A stretch of 64,000 nucleotides of DNA from Dicyema japonicum (lineage: Eukaryota; Dicyemida; Rhombozoa; Dicyemidae), in assembly GCA_011109175.1 (NCBI GenBank), contig RDEW01000011.1:630374-694373 (forward strand), in the 5' to 3' direction. A program made the translations under genes and the position numbers. Positions 31,190 to 42,965 of the stretch are shown here, piece after piece. Position 1 is the first letter of the stretch; each line of letters opens with the position of its first letter. The notes beneath the pieces were generated by a model that worked only from the letters and a program-made list of their open reading frames with translations, did not search any database and was not told the DNA's origin.

Positions 31190-32250
31190 GAAGCCACTGG
31201 GTTTCACGGACGTCGTTACTTTCAAGTGTAGATAGACGTCCTAGTTTCTGAGAAAATATTGATTATCCACTTATGCCTCCAGTTCTCTCGACAACAATAA
31301 CCTGGAAAGTGAACCGGTCGGAGCCTTTAGAACTTCTTCCCTTTGGCTTTCTCTGCCTTTTCTGTGGCGTATAAGTGCTCAGGAGCCTTACAAATTTATT
31401 TTCGCTGATAAACATGTAAAAGTATCTGCTTCGGCAGCCTGACTTCTTGATTCTGCGTATCTCTGGTCTCTGATGATTCTGTATAAAATTGAAGAATCCA
31501 TTAATTAGTGGCGGGCTTGTTAAAAGAAGTATTCTCAGACCAACGAGCGAACAGGTAAAGTTGCTCAGTCCCATTCTTAATCGTCAAATTGACATTCGTG
31601 AGATGCTTGATCGTTGAAAGTATTGCATTCTCAGGAAACAAAATACCACACCAAAAAATATGTTTATACCACACCTGACAGGGGTGTATGTGCGTCCAGC
31701 AACATGTGGATATTGTTTTTATTTGTTGTTGTTTTGTTTTGGGATTGACACAGATTTCTACTGCCTGTAAAGGAGGATCCAAGTATCTCTAGATTATGCG
31801 TGGGGTATCGTTGTAGGGTGTTGAACGCGTTTTTAATACCAAATTAGATAATCACACAGGGAATATTTCTGTGGTTTTTTGAAAATGTCCGCACAACGTG
31901 TACTGCCGCATCTCCACCTCCGGGAGTGCCGACTCCTATTTGGCCTAGTTGCAGTTGTATGACAGCTTTGAAGCAAGCCAGTGAAAAAACACACTCATCA
32001 ATGTGACGTATTCTGTCCCGAACGAAGACTATCAAAACCTCCACTGATGTTTGGCGGAAAAAGAAAATACCATCTCTCATCCTTTTCAGAGAAGGTGTCG
32101 TCCATGTAAAGAGAATCCGCTGTCGTTCAATGATTGTTTTTTAAGATTTTTCAGATGCCTCCAGACAGGGTATTCCCGGCAGCAGGAATTCTGCTTCAGG
32201 CAGCTTGCGGTGAATTGCACTTTTCACTCGTTGTGTGTCGTCGACAGTCG
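31190..32250 (-). mobile_element. RLE retrotransposon copy, decayed
   Basis: Near its 3' end the frame reads SDRFTFQVIVVERTGGISG, the post-nuclease tail. At about 31.84-32.0 kb it encodes AVIQLQLGQIGVGTPGG, then AAVHVVRTFSKNHRNIPCV, matching RT just upstream of motif A (LQPTQIGVGCEAAVHAVRTF in the 6.3-kb copy). The palm, CCHC and nuclease core are largely deleted. It lies between RTF1 and the OBI1-like gene. Confidence 0.75.
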
Positions 32251-32585
32251 ATGTTTGTAAATATGTTTATGGAGCCAACCATTAATTAAATTAAATTGAT
32301 TTTAAGACTGCAATTATAAAAATACATATATTTCAATCAATAATCAATTATAATTGAAAAATTAATCTAAAGACATGAAAGAGAAATTCACTATGAATTT
32401 CGAATCAAGACAACGAGAAACTGAAATAATAAATAATCTGTTTATTTTTAAATAATCAAGGAAATATATTTTAATTTTATTTAATTAAAATAACAATAAT
32501 TAATATTTAAATATTAATTAATTTAAATTCAAAATTGATAGTTCCTTATCTCTGATAGTTCTTTATTTGACAAATTAGTTTTCAT
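32251..32585. other. AT-rich spacer upstream of OBI1-like gene
   Basis: Very AT-rich with runs of ATTAATT. It would hold the promoter of the gene starting at 32586, but no element can be named. Confidence 0.45.
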
Positions 32586-33371
32586 ATGTCAAATTCTTCT
32601 GAAAGATCAGACTTATGCAACATATGTCACTCTCAGGTATTCAATAATATAACTCTTTAGCCCATAGATGGGCACATTTGCCCCAACGTTCACATCTTCT
32701 GCAAAGAGTGCATTTTTCGCTGGCTTTCCTGTTCATCTACGTGTCCTGTCTGTCGTATAGACTTCACTTCCGAACTCCCACCAATTCCTCTCATTGGAGC
32801 CTCATCGGAGTCTTTATTTCTCCCTCAAAACAAAAAGCTTAATAGGCTTGTGAACATCGTCTCCCATTTCCTCCAGGTATAGTTTTCTTTCTACGGAAGG
32901 ATCAAATTGGCGACCTTTTGTCAGAGCCTGTGGAACGGAATGACGTCGGGTGCAGTACATCTGACTTAGAAGAAAGTGAGGAGGGAACTCTTATGGTGGA
33001 CGACCTTATCGAGGAAAATGAGAGACTAAAGCAGAGGGTGGCCCATCTGGAGATTGAGAACGGAAACATGCGGTCTGAGCTCATTAATCGATCTCCAATT
33101 AAGTTTGCTTTCTTTTCTGAACCTCAGGTATAGTCGAACGTACGTTAACTGTCTGGAGAAGGTCCTCGATGAGAAGGAGGCTGAGCTTGCCTCTCTCAGA
33201 AATAGGAGAATGGAAGTGAAGGACTTTTTCTTTGGAAACTCAGGGGCTCAAATAACTGTGTACTCAATGGATGAGAGAAACCGATTGGTGGAGACCTGTG
33301 AGCAATTGCCTGTTAGTCCATTTTCCTCTCCTGAGAGAAGGAGTGGGGGATTGAAAAGAAGGAGGATTTAA
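32586..33371 (+). CDS. OBI1: OBI1/RNF219-like RING E3 ligase
   Basis: In human, OBI1 (RNF219) ubiquitylates ORC and promotes origin firing. Exons: 32586-32636, 32661-32876, 32900-33102 and 33128-33371; introns of 24, 23 and 25 nt, all GT...AG; product 237 aa. The C3HC4 RING uses C11, C14, C24, H28, C31, C34, C45 and C48 (CPVC), followed by IGASSES as in human IGGTSES. A coiled coil (EENERLKQRVAHLEIENGNM) then runs into the family motif NRSPIK (human NRSPQKF), which is restored exactly by the last splice. The C-terminus ends in a basic LKRRRI. It is much shorter than human (726 aa) because the long disordered tail is missing. Assignment rests on RING context, the SES motif and the NRSP motif together. 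Confidence 0.82.
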
Positions 33372-33889
33372 GTTATGACTGTGATATGTGATGAGTGTGC
33401 TATTTTAATTTATTAACTTGAAGTTGTTGAGTTGAGTGAACCTTTTTGGTGGTTATAGGGAGACTGTAGTTGTACCTCTGAGTATTAACTTTATTTAACA
33501 ACTCTATTCTGGTTGCTGTTTTTTTGTGTTACTGTAAAAAACCATTGTTACTGTAAAGAAGCCATGATTGATTGAGTTGAGGAACGCCTGCAACATTTGT
33601 TAGATTTGCTGAGGGGCTAAGGTTATGTTTTTAAGTTTTTTGAAGAAATCGTAGGACAAGAGTCTGAAGGATTCAGAGGTTTTTATAGCGTTAAAAACAA
33701 ATGCTAATTGACGTACTTACGGAGATTCAATTTCTCGGTTTCAGAAGCTGAACGGGTATTGGCAACGCTCTGAGTGAGGTTGCTTAAAGCGAAGGTGACT
33801 GAGAAGGTGACGTCCTAGACTAGGGGCTTTGCAGCAGTACACGACGTTTTTCATCTCGTCCACTTATCCAAGCGAGTCCGTTTAACTCT
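33372..33889. other. 3' flank of OBI1-like gene, no further gene seen
   Basis: T/G-rich sequence that probably includes the 3' UTR. A short direct duplication (TTACTGTAAA near 33530 and 33547) is visible. No exon recognised. Confidence 0.4.
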
Positions 33890-35340
33890 TTGTGAGGTCC
33901 GTGCAAACAAGTGCATATAGAAATTTATTGCAATATAGGTTCAAGCATCTCGGCCCAATTAGAATAGAAGCGTTCCGGAACATCTTTAACTTTTCAACAA
34001 ACCATAACCAATTTCCAGAAATTTGGAAACAGTCCAACATACGTTCAATTCTCAAGCCGGGAAGGCCAAAAAACGACTCCTCTTTGTACAGACCCATTGC
34101 ACTATTATGCTCATTCTCGAAGCTTTTAGAAAAACTTGTTCTACACATCATTACCCCGCCCTTCCCCTTACACATTTCCAACATGGTTTTAGAAGAGACA
34201 TCAACACACCTCACCTCATTGAACGAGTTAATTATTGAAGGCTTTTTTACAAAATCACATCTAAAATCGGTTTTATGCTGTCTTGCTTGACCTACAAAAA
34301 ATTTTCGATTCTGTATCAAGAAAAATCCTCACTCAAAAAATATTTAGACTATCCATCAGCTCGAACATAAAATTATGGCTTTCAAATTTCTTCAGCGGAA
34401 GGAGAAAGCGTGTATGTTGGATGGGATTCGATCAGTCTCAAGATTACTTCCAAATGGAGTTCCAAAGGCTCCCCCTGTCTCCTGCTCTATTCAACTTATA
34501 ACTTTCCGACATTCTTAACCCAGTTATAGAAGACTCGAAAATTCTCGCCTATGCTGATGACCTACTCATTATTTCACGTGATAAAGACCTCACGAATTCT
34601 TCCAAAAAGTGCAAGAACTCTTGCTTCAAATTCAAAGTTGGCTACACCAAAACTGGATGAACATATCTCCCGAAAAATCCTCAACCACTCTATTTACCTC
34701 GGATAAAAGGCTCGGAAGATGTACCGTGGATCTATTCCTGGACAACGAAAAAATCCCTTTTACGAAGAACCCTAAAATCCTGGGGGTCACTTTTGATACG
34801 CACATGTGTTTTTCTGCCCATACTGAGAAGACCATTGGAACTTGTCAGAGGAAAATTGGTTTAATCAAAACCATATTTGGTGGAATAAAAAAGCCATTCC
34901 CTGCTCTCGGAATTCTCTATAAACAATCCATTGAGGCAACAATCAGTTACGCCTGTGCAGCATTGGGAATTAATCTTTCGTGGACCAACCGTCTTAAAGT
35001 TGATAACACCCTATGTCGAGCGGCGACTACCATAATGCTCATCGCAAAGCTGAACAACATTTCACCCAGTCTCTTCGACCACCTTATTGAGCAAAACGGC
35101 AAGAGCTTTTTGACGTAACCCTCCGCAGGACCTGTCGTCGACAGTCCGTCCTGTATCAAGTTTCCAGAAGCACATCACCCCAGTTAGCTTTCTCACGAAC
35201 ACTGTCCCTCGCCCATACCGTAAATGTGTTGGGTCAAAAGTCCAGCATCGGGAGAAGCTGAGAAAGCTCTTCAGGATTGTCGATCACCTAATTAATTTCA
35301 ACGAGATTAACTATTGGTGTTTTTGGGTTAAATAAAAATA
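33890..35340 (+). mobile_element. APE-type retrotransposon copy, RT to 3' end
   Basis: Broken frames give FNFSTNHNQFPEIWKQSNIR, ILKPGRP, YRPIALLCSFSKLLEKL, LDLQKIFDSVSRKIL (motif A, with the catalytic D altered in context), AYADDLLIISRD (motif C), SPEKSSTTLFTSDK and KILGVTFDTHMCFSAH. A thumb region continues to 35118 and the family 3' block GATCACCTAATTAATTTC lies near 35287. The endonuclease and 5' half are absent, so this is a 5'-truncated insertion. Confidence 0.82.
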
Positions 35341-35854
35341 TAGGTACATCACTACATCAATCTTCCGCACGTGAGTGCTGATGGTTATTTGAGCGAATCA
35401 TCCTGAGAGGGTAGAGCCACACAGTCAAGGCGGCCCAACTTCGAAACCTCTAAGATGTTCTTAAACCAAAGTAGATATATTAGCAAAAGCAAAATGTAAA
35501 AATTAAATCATCTAGTTGTTAGTTGTATATCCCCCACTTTGGGGACCCTGGTTTATCTGATACTTTCTAAGTTTCTTACCTCCTTAGTTAGAGAAAGTGG
35601 GACAAAGAAGGTGGATAAGTAATAGACCACTAAACATTTTCTAGGAATCATGTCAGCAAGAAGTCAAATCAATGGTGGTTGAGGGACATACACAGATTAT
35701 AGACCGTAGGAAAGTGAATCTCGAGGTGAATCGGGACCAGAAGTTTAGTCCGTTTTAAAAGAATTCCGGTATACCGAGAAGTCGGTTTAGAGGGTTTGAC
35801 TGTATATACAATGTTGCAAATTGGCAATTATTTCGATCAGTTACGGACCAACAT
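35341..35854. other. Repeat debris with SINE-like block
   Basis: The block at 35367-35413 (GTTATTTGAGCGAATC core) is the reverse complement of the SINE-like insertion at 62.6-62.74 kb. The rest shows no gene. Confidence 0.4.
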
Positions 35855-37695
35855 TTGGTTCATGTACAGCTGGAAAACTTTACCTCCCTTGGTATAGTGG
35901 TTGCCTACGTCAACAAAGTCATCCTGGAAGCAAGAACAATGGCTGGTTCTAAAAGATATGTCGTTTACATGAGAGAGTACGGATGGAAGGCTCTGGTCAA
36001 GGAACGAAACCGTCTCAAAAAAGCAGGGATCCGTTCCTCCGAAACAAGGATCCGTCTAAAAGTGGTGAACGAGAAATAAAAGCCATAGAATTCAAAATAC
36101 AGAAAGCTAAATGAAAGATGGTCCTTACGTCATTAAATCGTAACCGGTCAACATCCGAAGTCTGGAAGACTATTCGAAATATCTCGAAGGTGGATGAGAG
36201 GACACCCGGAAATGACGAATTCAGCCGAAAGGACATAAACGCCCTAATCAAATACTACGCGAAAATCTCCCACAAAAACCACATGTGGACTGTTTCACGG
36301 AAAAGGAGGTTATGGCATGCCTAAGCCAAACAAAAGTAACATATTCACATGTTCCAGACGGAATTCCCATAATTCTCTTGAAAAACCTAGGCAATGAGGG
36401 AATCGGTACCCTGACCAAAATCTACAACTGGTCGATTAATTATAACTCAATCCGAACGATATGGAAACTTGCAAACATTCGCCCAGTATTGATGGCAGGA
36501 AAACCTATAGTAGACCCAGCTTCCTTCAGGCCTATTTCTTTCTTGTGCTCTATGTCAAAAATTCTGGAAAAGCTTATTTTCGCAAAAATCACTGAAAGGA
36601 CTCTCAATAAACCGTTCCAGCATGATTTCAAATAGGATTGATCCACAACGAGCTTCCACATTTTGACTAACTTTATTCTCTCTGGATTTCTGTACAAACC
36701 AAGACACCAGAAAATTGTGTTATGCTCACTGGACGTCCACAAAGCTTTTGACTCTGTGCCGAAAAAGAATCTAACATGGAAAATTACCAATCAGATATCC
36801 TGAAAACCTCAAACGCTGGCTGACTAACTTCTTTAGCGTAGGAGAGGTAGAGTGTGCATTGGAAACATTCATTCTGTCCCCATTTATTCCAAATGAGTAC
36901 CCCAGGGTCGCTATCACCATTCCTATTCAACCTGTTATACGGCTGACATTCCGACACCGAATGGAGAAGACGACCTGCTTCTGGCTTATGCAGACGACAT
37001 CGTCTTAGCCTCACGGGATCAGAACACCCAAACAGCGACGGAAAAAATACAACACAACATGGATCGACTACTCGAATGGTTTAATGAAAATCGGATGTCA
37101 ATCAATACATAAAAATCTATGACAACTCTCTATACCTCGGACAAAAGCTTGTCGAACAGGACAATAGAAGTTGCTGCGGAGGGAAGAGCATTGCCGTTCG
37201 GCGAATGGCAAAAAATATTGGGTCTGACTTCCGATACGCACATGAACTTTTCGAGACACGTCACTAACGTGATGAACAAATGTGAGAAAAAAATCAACCT
37301 TCTAAAATGCCTAACAGGTCTATGAAAATTGGACATCACCTATACTTAAAACGCTCTACTCACAGTACATCGAACCATGCATTTCATAGCGTGCACTTCA
37401 TGGGGACCACTGGCCTCTTATACGAACATCCAGAAAATCTCCGCAACCCAGAAAAAGGCTTCAAACTAACTGAGAGATGGTGTACAGGGGAAACATTAAA
37501 TCACCGACGTCCATGGAGACACTAATCGAAAAAGAACAAAAATGGACACCAATGCCAAAAAGGAAGTGCTCGTCCTCAACGAACTTGTGCAAGTTCAAGG
37601 GATCAACACCGAGCAAAGATGTGAGCCTTGATCCAATTCGTCGGGATCACTTAGTTAGTTTTTTTTTTAACAGTGGTCTTTGGAATTAATTTTAA
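35855..37695 (+). mobile_element. APE-type retrotransposon copy, linker to 3' end
   Basis: 35855-36079 is the basic linker (REYGWKALVKERNRLKKAG). The RT fingers follow (VPDGIPIILLKNLG ... SFRPISFLCSMSKILEKL), then a frame-broken palm (LCSLDVHKAFDSVPKK, LAYADDIVLASRD). The thumb includes TLYTSDKSLSN and a version of KILGVTFDTH, and GGGATCACTTAGTTAG lies near 37650 as the 3' block. This copy retains the finger segment deleted in the 9.3-kb copy, but it has lost 53 bases near 36290 relative to the fragment at 39.0 kb. Confidence 0.82.
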
Positions 37696-39009
37696 TTTAA
37701 TAAAACCCTGCATCACAGGAGGAGAATAGTTATCTTCTAAATTAAGTGATCCCGGTGTCCATACGAGGTTCCTGCGGTTAATTTTGGAGTCCTTGATTAA
37801 TCTCCACAAAGGAGATCTCGTATCTCTGGCAGGCTTCCAGATATAGCCTGATTTCCGGTCGAAGAGGATTTTCAGGAGACTCTTAAGAACTCACTTAAAC
37901 ACGTTCAATAACATTGGGCGTAAATAAATAATAATTCTAACAAATATTATTAAATTTGTCACTCAACTCACGTGGTGACTTGAATAATCCAGGTATTTTC
38001 CCTTAAAAATCTTCACTTTATTTCGCCCAAACACTGAACTGTCAACGAACGGAAGTATGTTTGGTGTGAAAAGTCACTATTTCTGATTTTTATTAAGAAT
38101 TCTTCCTCTGCCTATTTTGGAGATAATTGTGGGGGTAGGTCAGACTCCTTAGTTTTTCAACTATTGCATTATTCAGCCTATCTACCACACAGTGGCTAAA
38201 CTACCCAAAACCATTATCTATTACAGACTTATTGGGTAGTTGATTAACCCGATTACAAAAGAATCCTTAAAACTAATCACAGCGATAATGCCAATTTAAC
38301 TGACAAAACATCAATTGAACTTCCAACAGTCACCAAGTACTCTTCTATTCAAACATTAACATTACAACAAATCAAGCTGTTAGAGACAGTTTCCATTGAC
38401 ACTGACTGGAGATTTTAAGATGTCGTGAGAACCATCCCCGTTAGCGAGGTCTCTTTACTGTTAGGGATCTTGTAAATGACTGCAGACACAGAGACCACAA
38501 ACGTGCTTATTTGCAGACGTGTCTATCCTGTGAGAACATTACAAGCCTTATCTAAGTTTCCTTGGTGATCCTCAAATGGGAGTTTAGTGAGTTGGAGAAT
38601 AGGACACCAGAAGAGTAGAGAAATCAAGAAATGTTAGTAAAGTTAAGGTTAGAGAATCACTCCAGAATTAACTATAATGCTTATCGAAGTTCATCCTATC
38701 CCTTCAGTTTCACATCTTCTGTACTGAACGATCAATCTGCCCAGCTGGGAGATATCATCAATTTGTTCCTTAATAAATTTTCAAACTAAAAATCAGCCCA
38801 GAGTAACCGTCAACATCATTACTATTCTTCGCCAAAGTCGACATGTTATAAATCTCAGAAGTGATTTGACGTTAAGCATCATAAGCGATCATCAAGGCTT
38901 CGTGAATATTCGAAGACTTGGATTGAATCTCCTATTTATCAGTAATCAAACTGACATCAATCTTTTTTAGTGAAACAGCTCCACCTCTTCTGATTTGGTA
39001 GTCCATGAA
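37696..39009. other. Unassigned, possible repeat pieces
   Basis: A SINE-like block (GAGAACCATCCCCGTTAGCG) lies near 38426. No exon with family similarity was recognised on either strand in about 1.3 kb. Confidence 0.3.
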
Positions 39010-39230
39010 TCGTTTAGCGAAAATCTCCCACAAAAACCACATGAAGACTGACCCACCCAAACCGCCGCTAAGAAAACCGAAAAGGGATCAATTAACTTAT
39101 TTCACGGAAAAGGAGGTAATGGCATCCCTAAGCCAAACAAAAATAACACATTCTCATGGTCCAGACTGAATTCCCATAATCCTCCTGAAAAACTAGGCTA
39201 TGAGAGAATCGGTACCCTGACCAAAATCAC
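39010..39230 (+). mobile_element. Short APE-type retrotransposon RT fragment
   Basis: Nearly identical to 36256-36420 (linker plus start of RT), except that it has 53 additional bases (near 39050-39100) that the other copy lacks. Both ends stop abruptly inside coding sequence. It resembles a copied segment rather than a normal 5'-truncated insertion. Confidence 0.7.
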
Positions 39231-40180
39231 GTTGAGTCTTGAAATCACAGAATTTTGAATTGTTGGAAAAGATCGGACATTGATCCTGATGCGTTCCAGT
39301 AGAGTTCAGGAAGCAGAGGTCGAAACCAAAACTGGTCGCCAGAGAGCAAAATTGTCTCCCGGTGGAATGAAGTTCTCTCATTGTTTACTTTTCCTCCGAC
39401 AATAGGAATCACCTGTCTCAGTGATTTCTACTGGTCTTCATTAAATTTCGCGTCAACATCATCCGGAGAGCACCTTTATAGCCGATCATCCGTTCTCTTC
39501 CAATATAAAAATAACTCTCTCTTGGCTACCGATCTCTTTGTAAGTCCAGGTTGACCCCAAAAATCTCTATTTTTGTACAACCGGCATTGACTTATACAAG
39601 TAAGTCGTTAGTCAATTGTCATTTCCCGATTCTCCTGAAACAGTTCGCAATCCACGAAGCTCCTAAAAGAGCGACTTTGTGTCCGCCCTTCTGGAAGCAG
39701 TTTTAAATGGACGTCAACGGTAGTTGGTGGGGGTAGCTACTTTGCCTAGCATCCCCCATACGAAACCATCCCAAATACCTTAAAAACAGCCAAGATATGA
39801 AATAACTACATTCCCGTTCTGGAGAACCATCTACGATTCTCGTCCACGTAGGATAGAGCCTCCCGCATGTCGATCTGTGGTCACTTAGTTAGTTGGGAAC
39901 TTTCTCTTTTCTTTTTAACCCGGTGATCCTGGGGTAATAATAATTGATATTTTTTTCACACTTAGGCCTCTCGTGGAAAATTCCTTTATACCTAAAATCG
40001 ATACTGTGGGCAGATAAACGCAAAGAGGGTGGTTTGATAAATATGTCATTAATATTCCGTTTAGACTTACCAAGTTTTTGATTTTATGTTTACAGCTTTT
40101 ATTGAATAAACTAACGGGAAGTATTAGGGGTAGATAGGAAGCTCTGGAGTCTATCTAAAGTCCACTGTACTAAACAGACC
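39231..40180. other. Unassigned repeat-like sequence
   Basis: Contains an APE-type 3' block (GGTCACTTAGTTAGTTGGG) near 39885 and a SINE-like block (GAACCATCTACGATTCTCG) near 39832. No gene recognised. Confidence 0.35.
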
Positions 40181-40325
40181 ATAGAGCCTGAAACTGGAGT
40201 ATAAGAGGCAGAGCCGGAGATACCTTATGTACAAAGCGTTCTCAGAGTTATTTTCGCAACCAGAATCGAACCTGCCTGAGGAGGCTGGCGAACAGGCAAG
40301 TAAGGAAAGTTGTTGATTATTCAAA
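40181..40325 (-). repeat. tRNA-derived SINE, second family
   Basis: The minus strand carries GGTTCGATTCTGGTTGC (B box) preceded by CTGTTCGCCAGCCTCCTCAG. A near-identical plus-strand copy lies at 63.03-63.12 kb. The A-box side is unclear. Confidence 0.55.
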
Positions 40326-41033
40326 TACACTGGACCCTCGCAAATTGCCCATTTTTGGTTCCATAGAATTTTGTTGCCAATTTTAAAAATAAAATCAATA
40401 ATTTTGAAGAACAATTAACAAAGAATTAAAAAATGCCTTAAATGAACAAAAAAACGCACTATCCATTTTGTCTAAATGTCTTATTTTTTCAGTTTCTTGT
40501 TCACTATTTTAAGAATTTTCATTTTTATTAAATGCAAAAAATGCTGCCTTTGTTTCATTTCGAAAACCACCTAGAAAATTGATTTTTCGAAAAATATCTT
40601 TAGACCCTTCTACCTACTTCCATTCTACCAACTTCTCTCCAAGCTTTGAAAACTTTGGTTTATATGGTGCTAAAGCACAGTTGATATTTTTTTAGAATCT
40701 TTCAAAATAATGTCTTTCTAGACTAAAAGATTATTATTTGTTTTTCTCGATATGTCTTACGATACAAGTGAAAGAATCTATTAGCTAATTTTTGGCACGA
40801 AATAACATCACTTTCTTGTTTATAGATTTTCATTAAAAATAAGGCGAGTAAATCGTCCACGAAATGAATTGGAAGACAAGTGTCAATTAAATTTTTATTT
40901 TTTCCAATTCATATTAAAAATTGTGACCAGTTTACAAATTGGCCTATTAATAAGGAGAATAGGATTTTTTCTTAGAGAAAATTTTCAAAATGTGGTCAAT
41001 TAAACATTGGCCAATTCGCGAGGGTCGATTGTA
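40326..41033. mobile_element. Pogo/Tigger-type element with TIRs and TA duplication
   Basis: The left end CACTGGACCCTCGCAAATTG (from 40328) and the right end, read inward from 41031, CAATCGACCCTCGCGAATTG form inverted repeats of about 24 bp. Both sides are flanked by TA. The ACCCTCGC core is the classic Tigger/pogo terminus. The 704-bp interior is AT-rich with no surviving transposase motif, so it is non-autonomous. Confidence 0.8.
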
Positions 41034-41553
41034 TTAACTTTTTTTTTATTGTTGATAAAGTTTAAGAATTACAATGAAATCAAATAATCATTAATATTTT
41101 CTGTTTTAAAATATTGATTTTTGTGAGAATCTTTGACATTTTCAAATTGAATATTCTGTCCAAAAGACTGACGTTAGTCATTGTCCGGTAAGGGAGAGAG
41201 GTTAGGTCTGCTGGCTACAGTTGTAGGGTTGATAAAGTGATCCGGTGGGCAAGGAGTTGAGTTCTACAGCAACCCCTACCACCCAACCATACGCTGAGAT
41301 ATCGACATTGTTTGCCACTAGTGCAACTAAATCTACTATCTCCCAATATCCTTGATAGCACGTGTCACAAATTATAGTATAAAGACCAATACTTCATTCA
41401 CACAGAAATATAAATTAATGACAGTCAATTTTTCCGTGATCAATCGAATCCTGCATGTTTCCGTCAATAAAATGAACAATTTTCACATTATTGGGGTCAC
41501 TTATTGTGGGGACACGACTAGGTAGATTCCGTCCCCACAAAGTCCAACTGTCC
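41034..41553. other. Intergenic, no gene seen
   Basis: A G-rich patch near 41185-41330 has no frame or tRNA-like boxes that I can name. Near 41495 a GGGTCACTTATTG block may be a worn APE-type 3' end. Confidence 0.35.
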
Positions 41554-41891
41554 TCACGTGGCGTCCAACGTAGAAATTGGATTTGTCTGAACTCTCGTAT
41601 TTATAGAAATCCGTTGAAGTCGGGGAATGGAAGAAAATCTCCGTAAAAGTCTGCGGGGATACTCAAGACGAGCCTTATGGCAGGGTTGGTACACCAGAAA
41701 GCGTTTTGAGTCGCGGAGTTCCTGCTGTTTCCGTTTAAATGACTTAATATCAGTCACAATGACTAAAATGATGACGTAAAATTACTGTCAAGTTGGTAGA
41801 AGGGACGAAGACGATGATTACTTTGACGATTAACCCCACAATAACAAAAGTCCACAATGCTGGCGAACAGAGCGTCATTAGAACTTCCCAT
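41554..41891 (-). CDS. Hypothetical host protein, one mini-intron
   Basis: Exon 1 is 41786-41891 (ATG at 41891) and exon 2 is 41554-41762, joined by a 23-nt GT...AG intron (41763-41785) to give 104 aa. The product is basic, with FKRKQQELRDSKRFLVYQ, then LEYPRRLLRRFSSIPRLQRI. The frame is open from ATG to stop only with the splice. The function is not recognised; the composition would suit a nucleic-acid-binding or mitochondrial ribosomal protein, but that is a guess. Confidence 0.4.
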
Positions 41892-42063
41892 ATCTGTCAT
41901 TCATTTATTACTACAAATTTCCCAATTTGAACATAAAGCATTTACGACAGACGTAGCTTAAAATAGCCGTATAATGAAAACGTGCTGGTTACTACTCTAT
42001 TTTTTACCCCAACCCTCAAGTGAAAGGAACCGGTGGCTAACAGAAAAGTAACTGTCAAAAGGA

Positions 42064-42260
42064 CCTGGTAGCGTGATGGTTAGTGCTGTCTCTCGCGTCG
42101 CATTAAGGATTTCTTCCATGCTTTTTGGTTTCTTCCATTTCTAGAGGCGTCGTTAAATCTCTCTTACTATGAAGACGTCCATGCCTGACCGGTAACCAAA
42201 TAGGATCCTTCTCTTTCCTACTCAGAAGGGTTCCCATTATGTCGGAAACTTGGGAAGGAC
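42064..42260 (+). repeat. SINE-like element with A-box head
   Basis: The head GGTAGCGTGATGGTTAGTGC resembles the 5' half of a tRNA. The body at 42170-42215 (GAAGACGTCCATGCCTGACC) matches SINE bodies near 14.75, 18.18 and 50.55 kb. No B box is preserved. Confidence 0.5.
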
Positions 42261-42795
42261 GTGACGTGAAAAAGGATCTCTCCGCCCGGAGGAAGTGCTC
42301 AAAGGAAACTAGTTTGTGTTCATATTCGAACACGTGCTACATTCAAAGGCTAATGGCTTATGTGAATCCAAGTTCGCACACGTGTGTAGGTCACATATGA
42401 CAGTACTGTTTATACTAAGTAACTCTACCTATTTAGAACTCTGAAGTAAAGAATTCGAAAAAAATTTCGTCAAAAATGTTATTTTGGGATCAAAGGTAGG
42501 GAGCACGTGGGAAATAAAACAGTGACATGAATTTCTATATTAATCGCTTATCATTTACTGCTAAATAAAGAGACTTTGGGACCATGCATGGAAGATGGTA
42601 AGTGCAGCATCCCGAGAATCAATAGGCAATAGGGAGGAAATGGAAATCCCTTATACAAAAGAGTACGTCAGTAAAGGAAGTTCACAGCAACTTCCAGAGG
42701 AGGTAATCAAATGAAATGATTGTCGACGACAAATGGGTTGTACTGTATAGTAAGTTTTAATGGGAGACATTGAATTTTCATGCTACTTCAATTAC
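42261..42795. other. Intergenic, CACGTG-rich, no gene seen
   Basis: Three CACGTG hexamers fall at about 42330, 42378 and 42505. No exon or transposon end recognised. Confidence 0.4.
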
Positions 42796-42965
42796 TATAG
42801 AGCATATTCTGAGACAGGCGGATCGTAGGACGCCTCTTAAGAATTGAAAAGTCACTGACAGAACGGAATCCTTCGACCACGGGAAGTAGCGATGCAAGAA
42901 GCGAACTCAAAGCTAATAATGATTCGAACAACGGGAGAAATAAATTCGACATCTGGTTTCTATTA
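42796..42965 (-). repeat. tRNA-derived SINE fragment (family of 2.34 and 5.15 kb)
   Basis: It shares CGCCTCTTAAGAATTGAAAA and the following body with the copy at 2.48 kb. The tRNA head is degraded (GATTCGAAC remnant). Confidence 0.5.
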
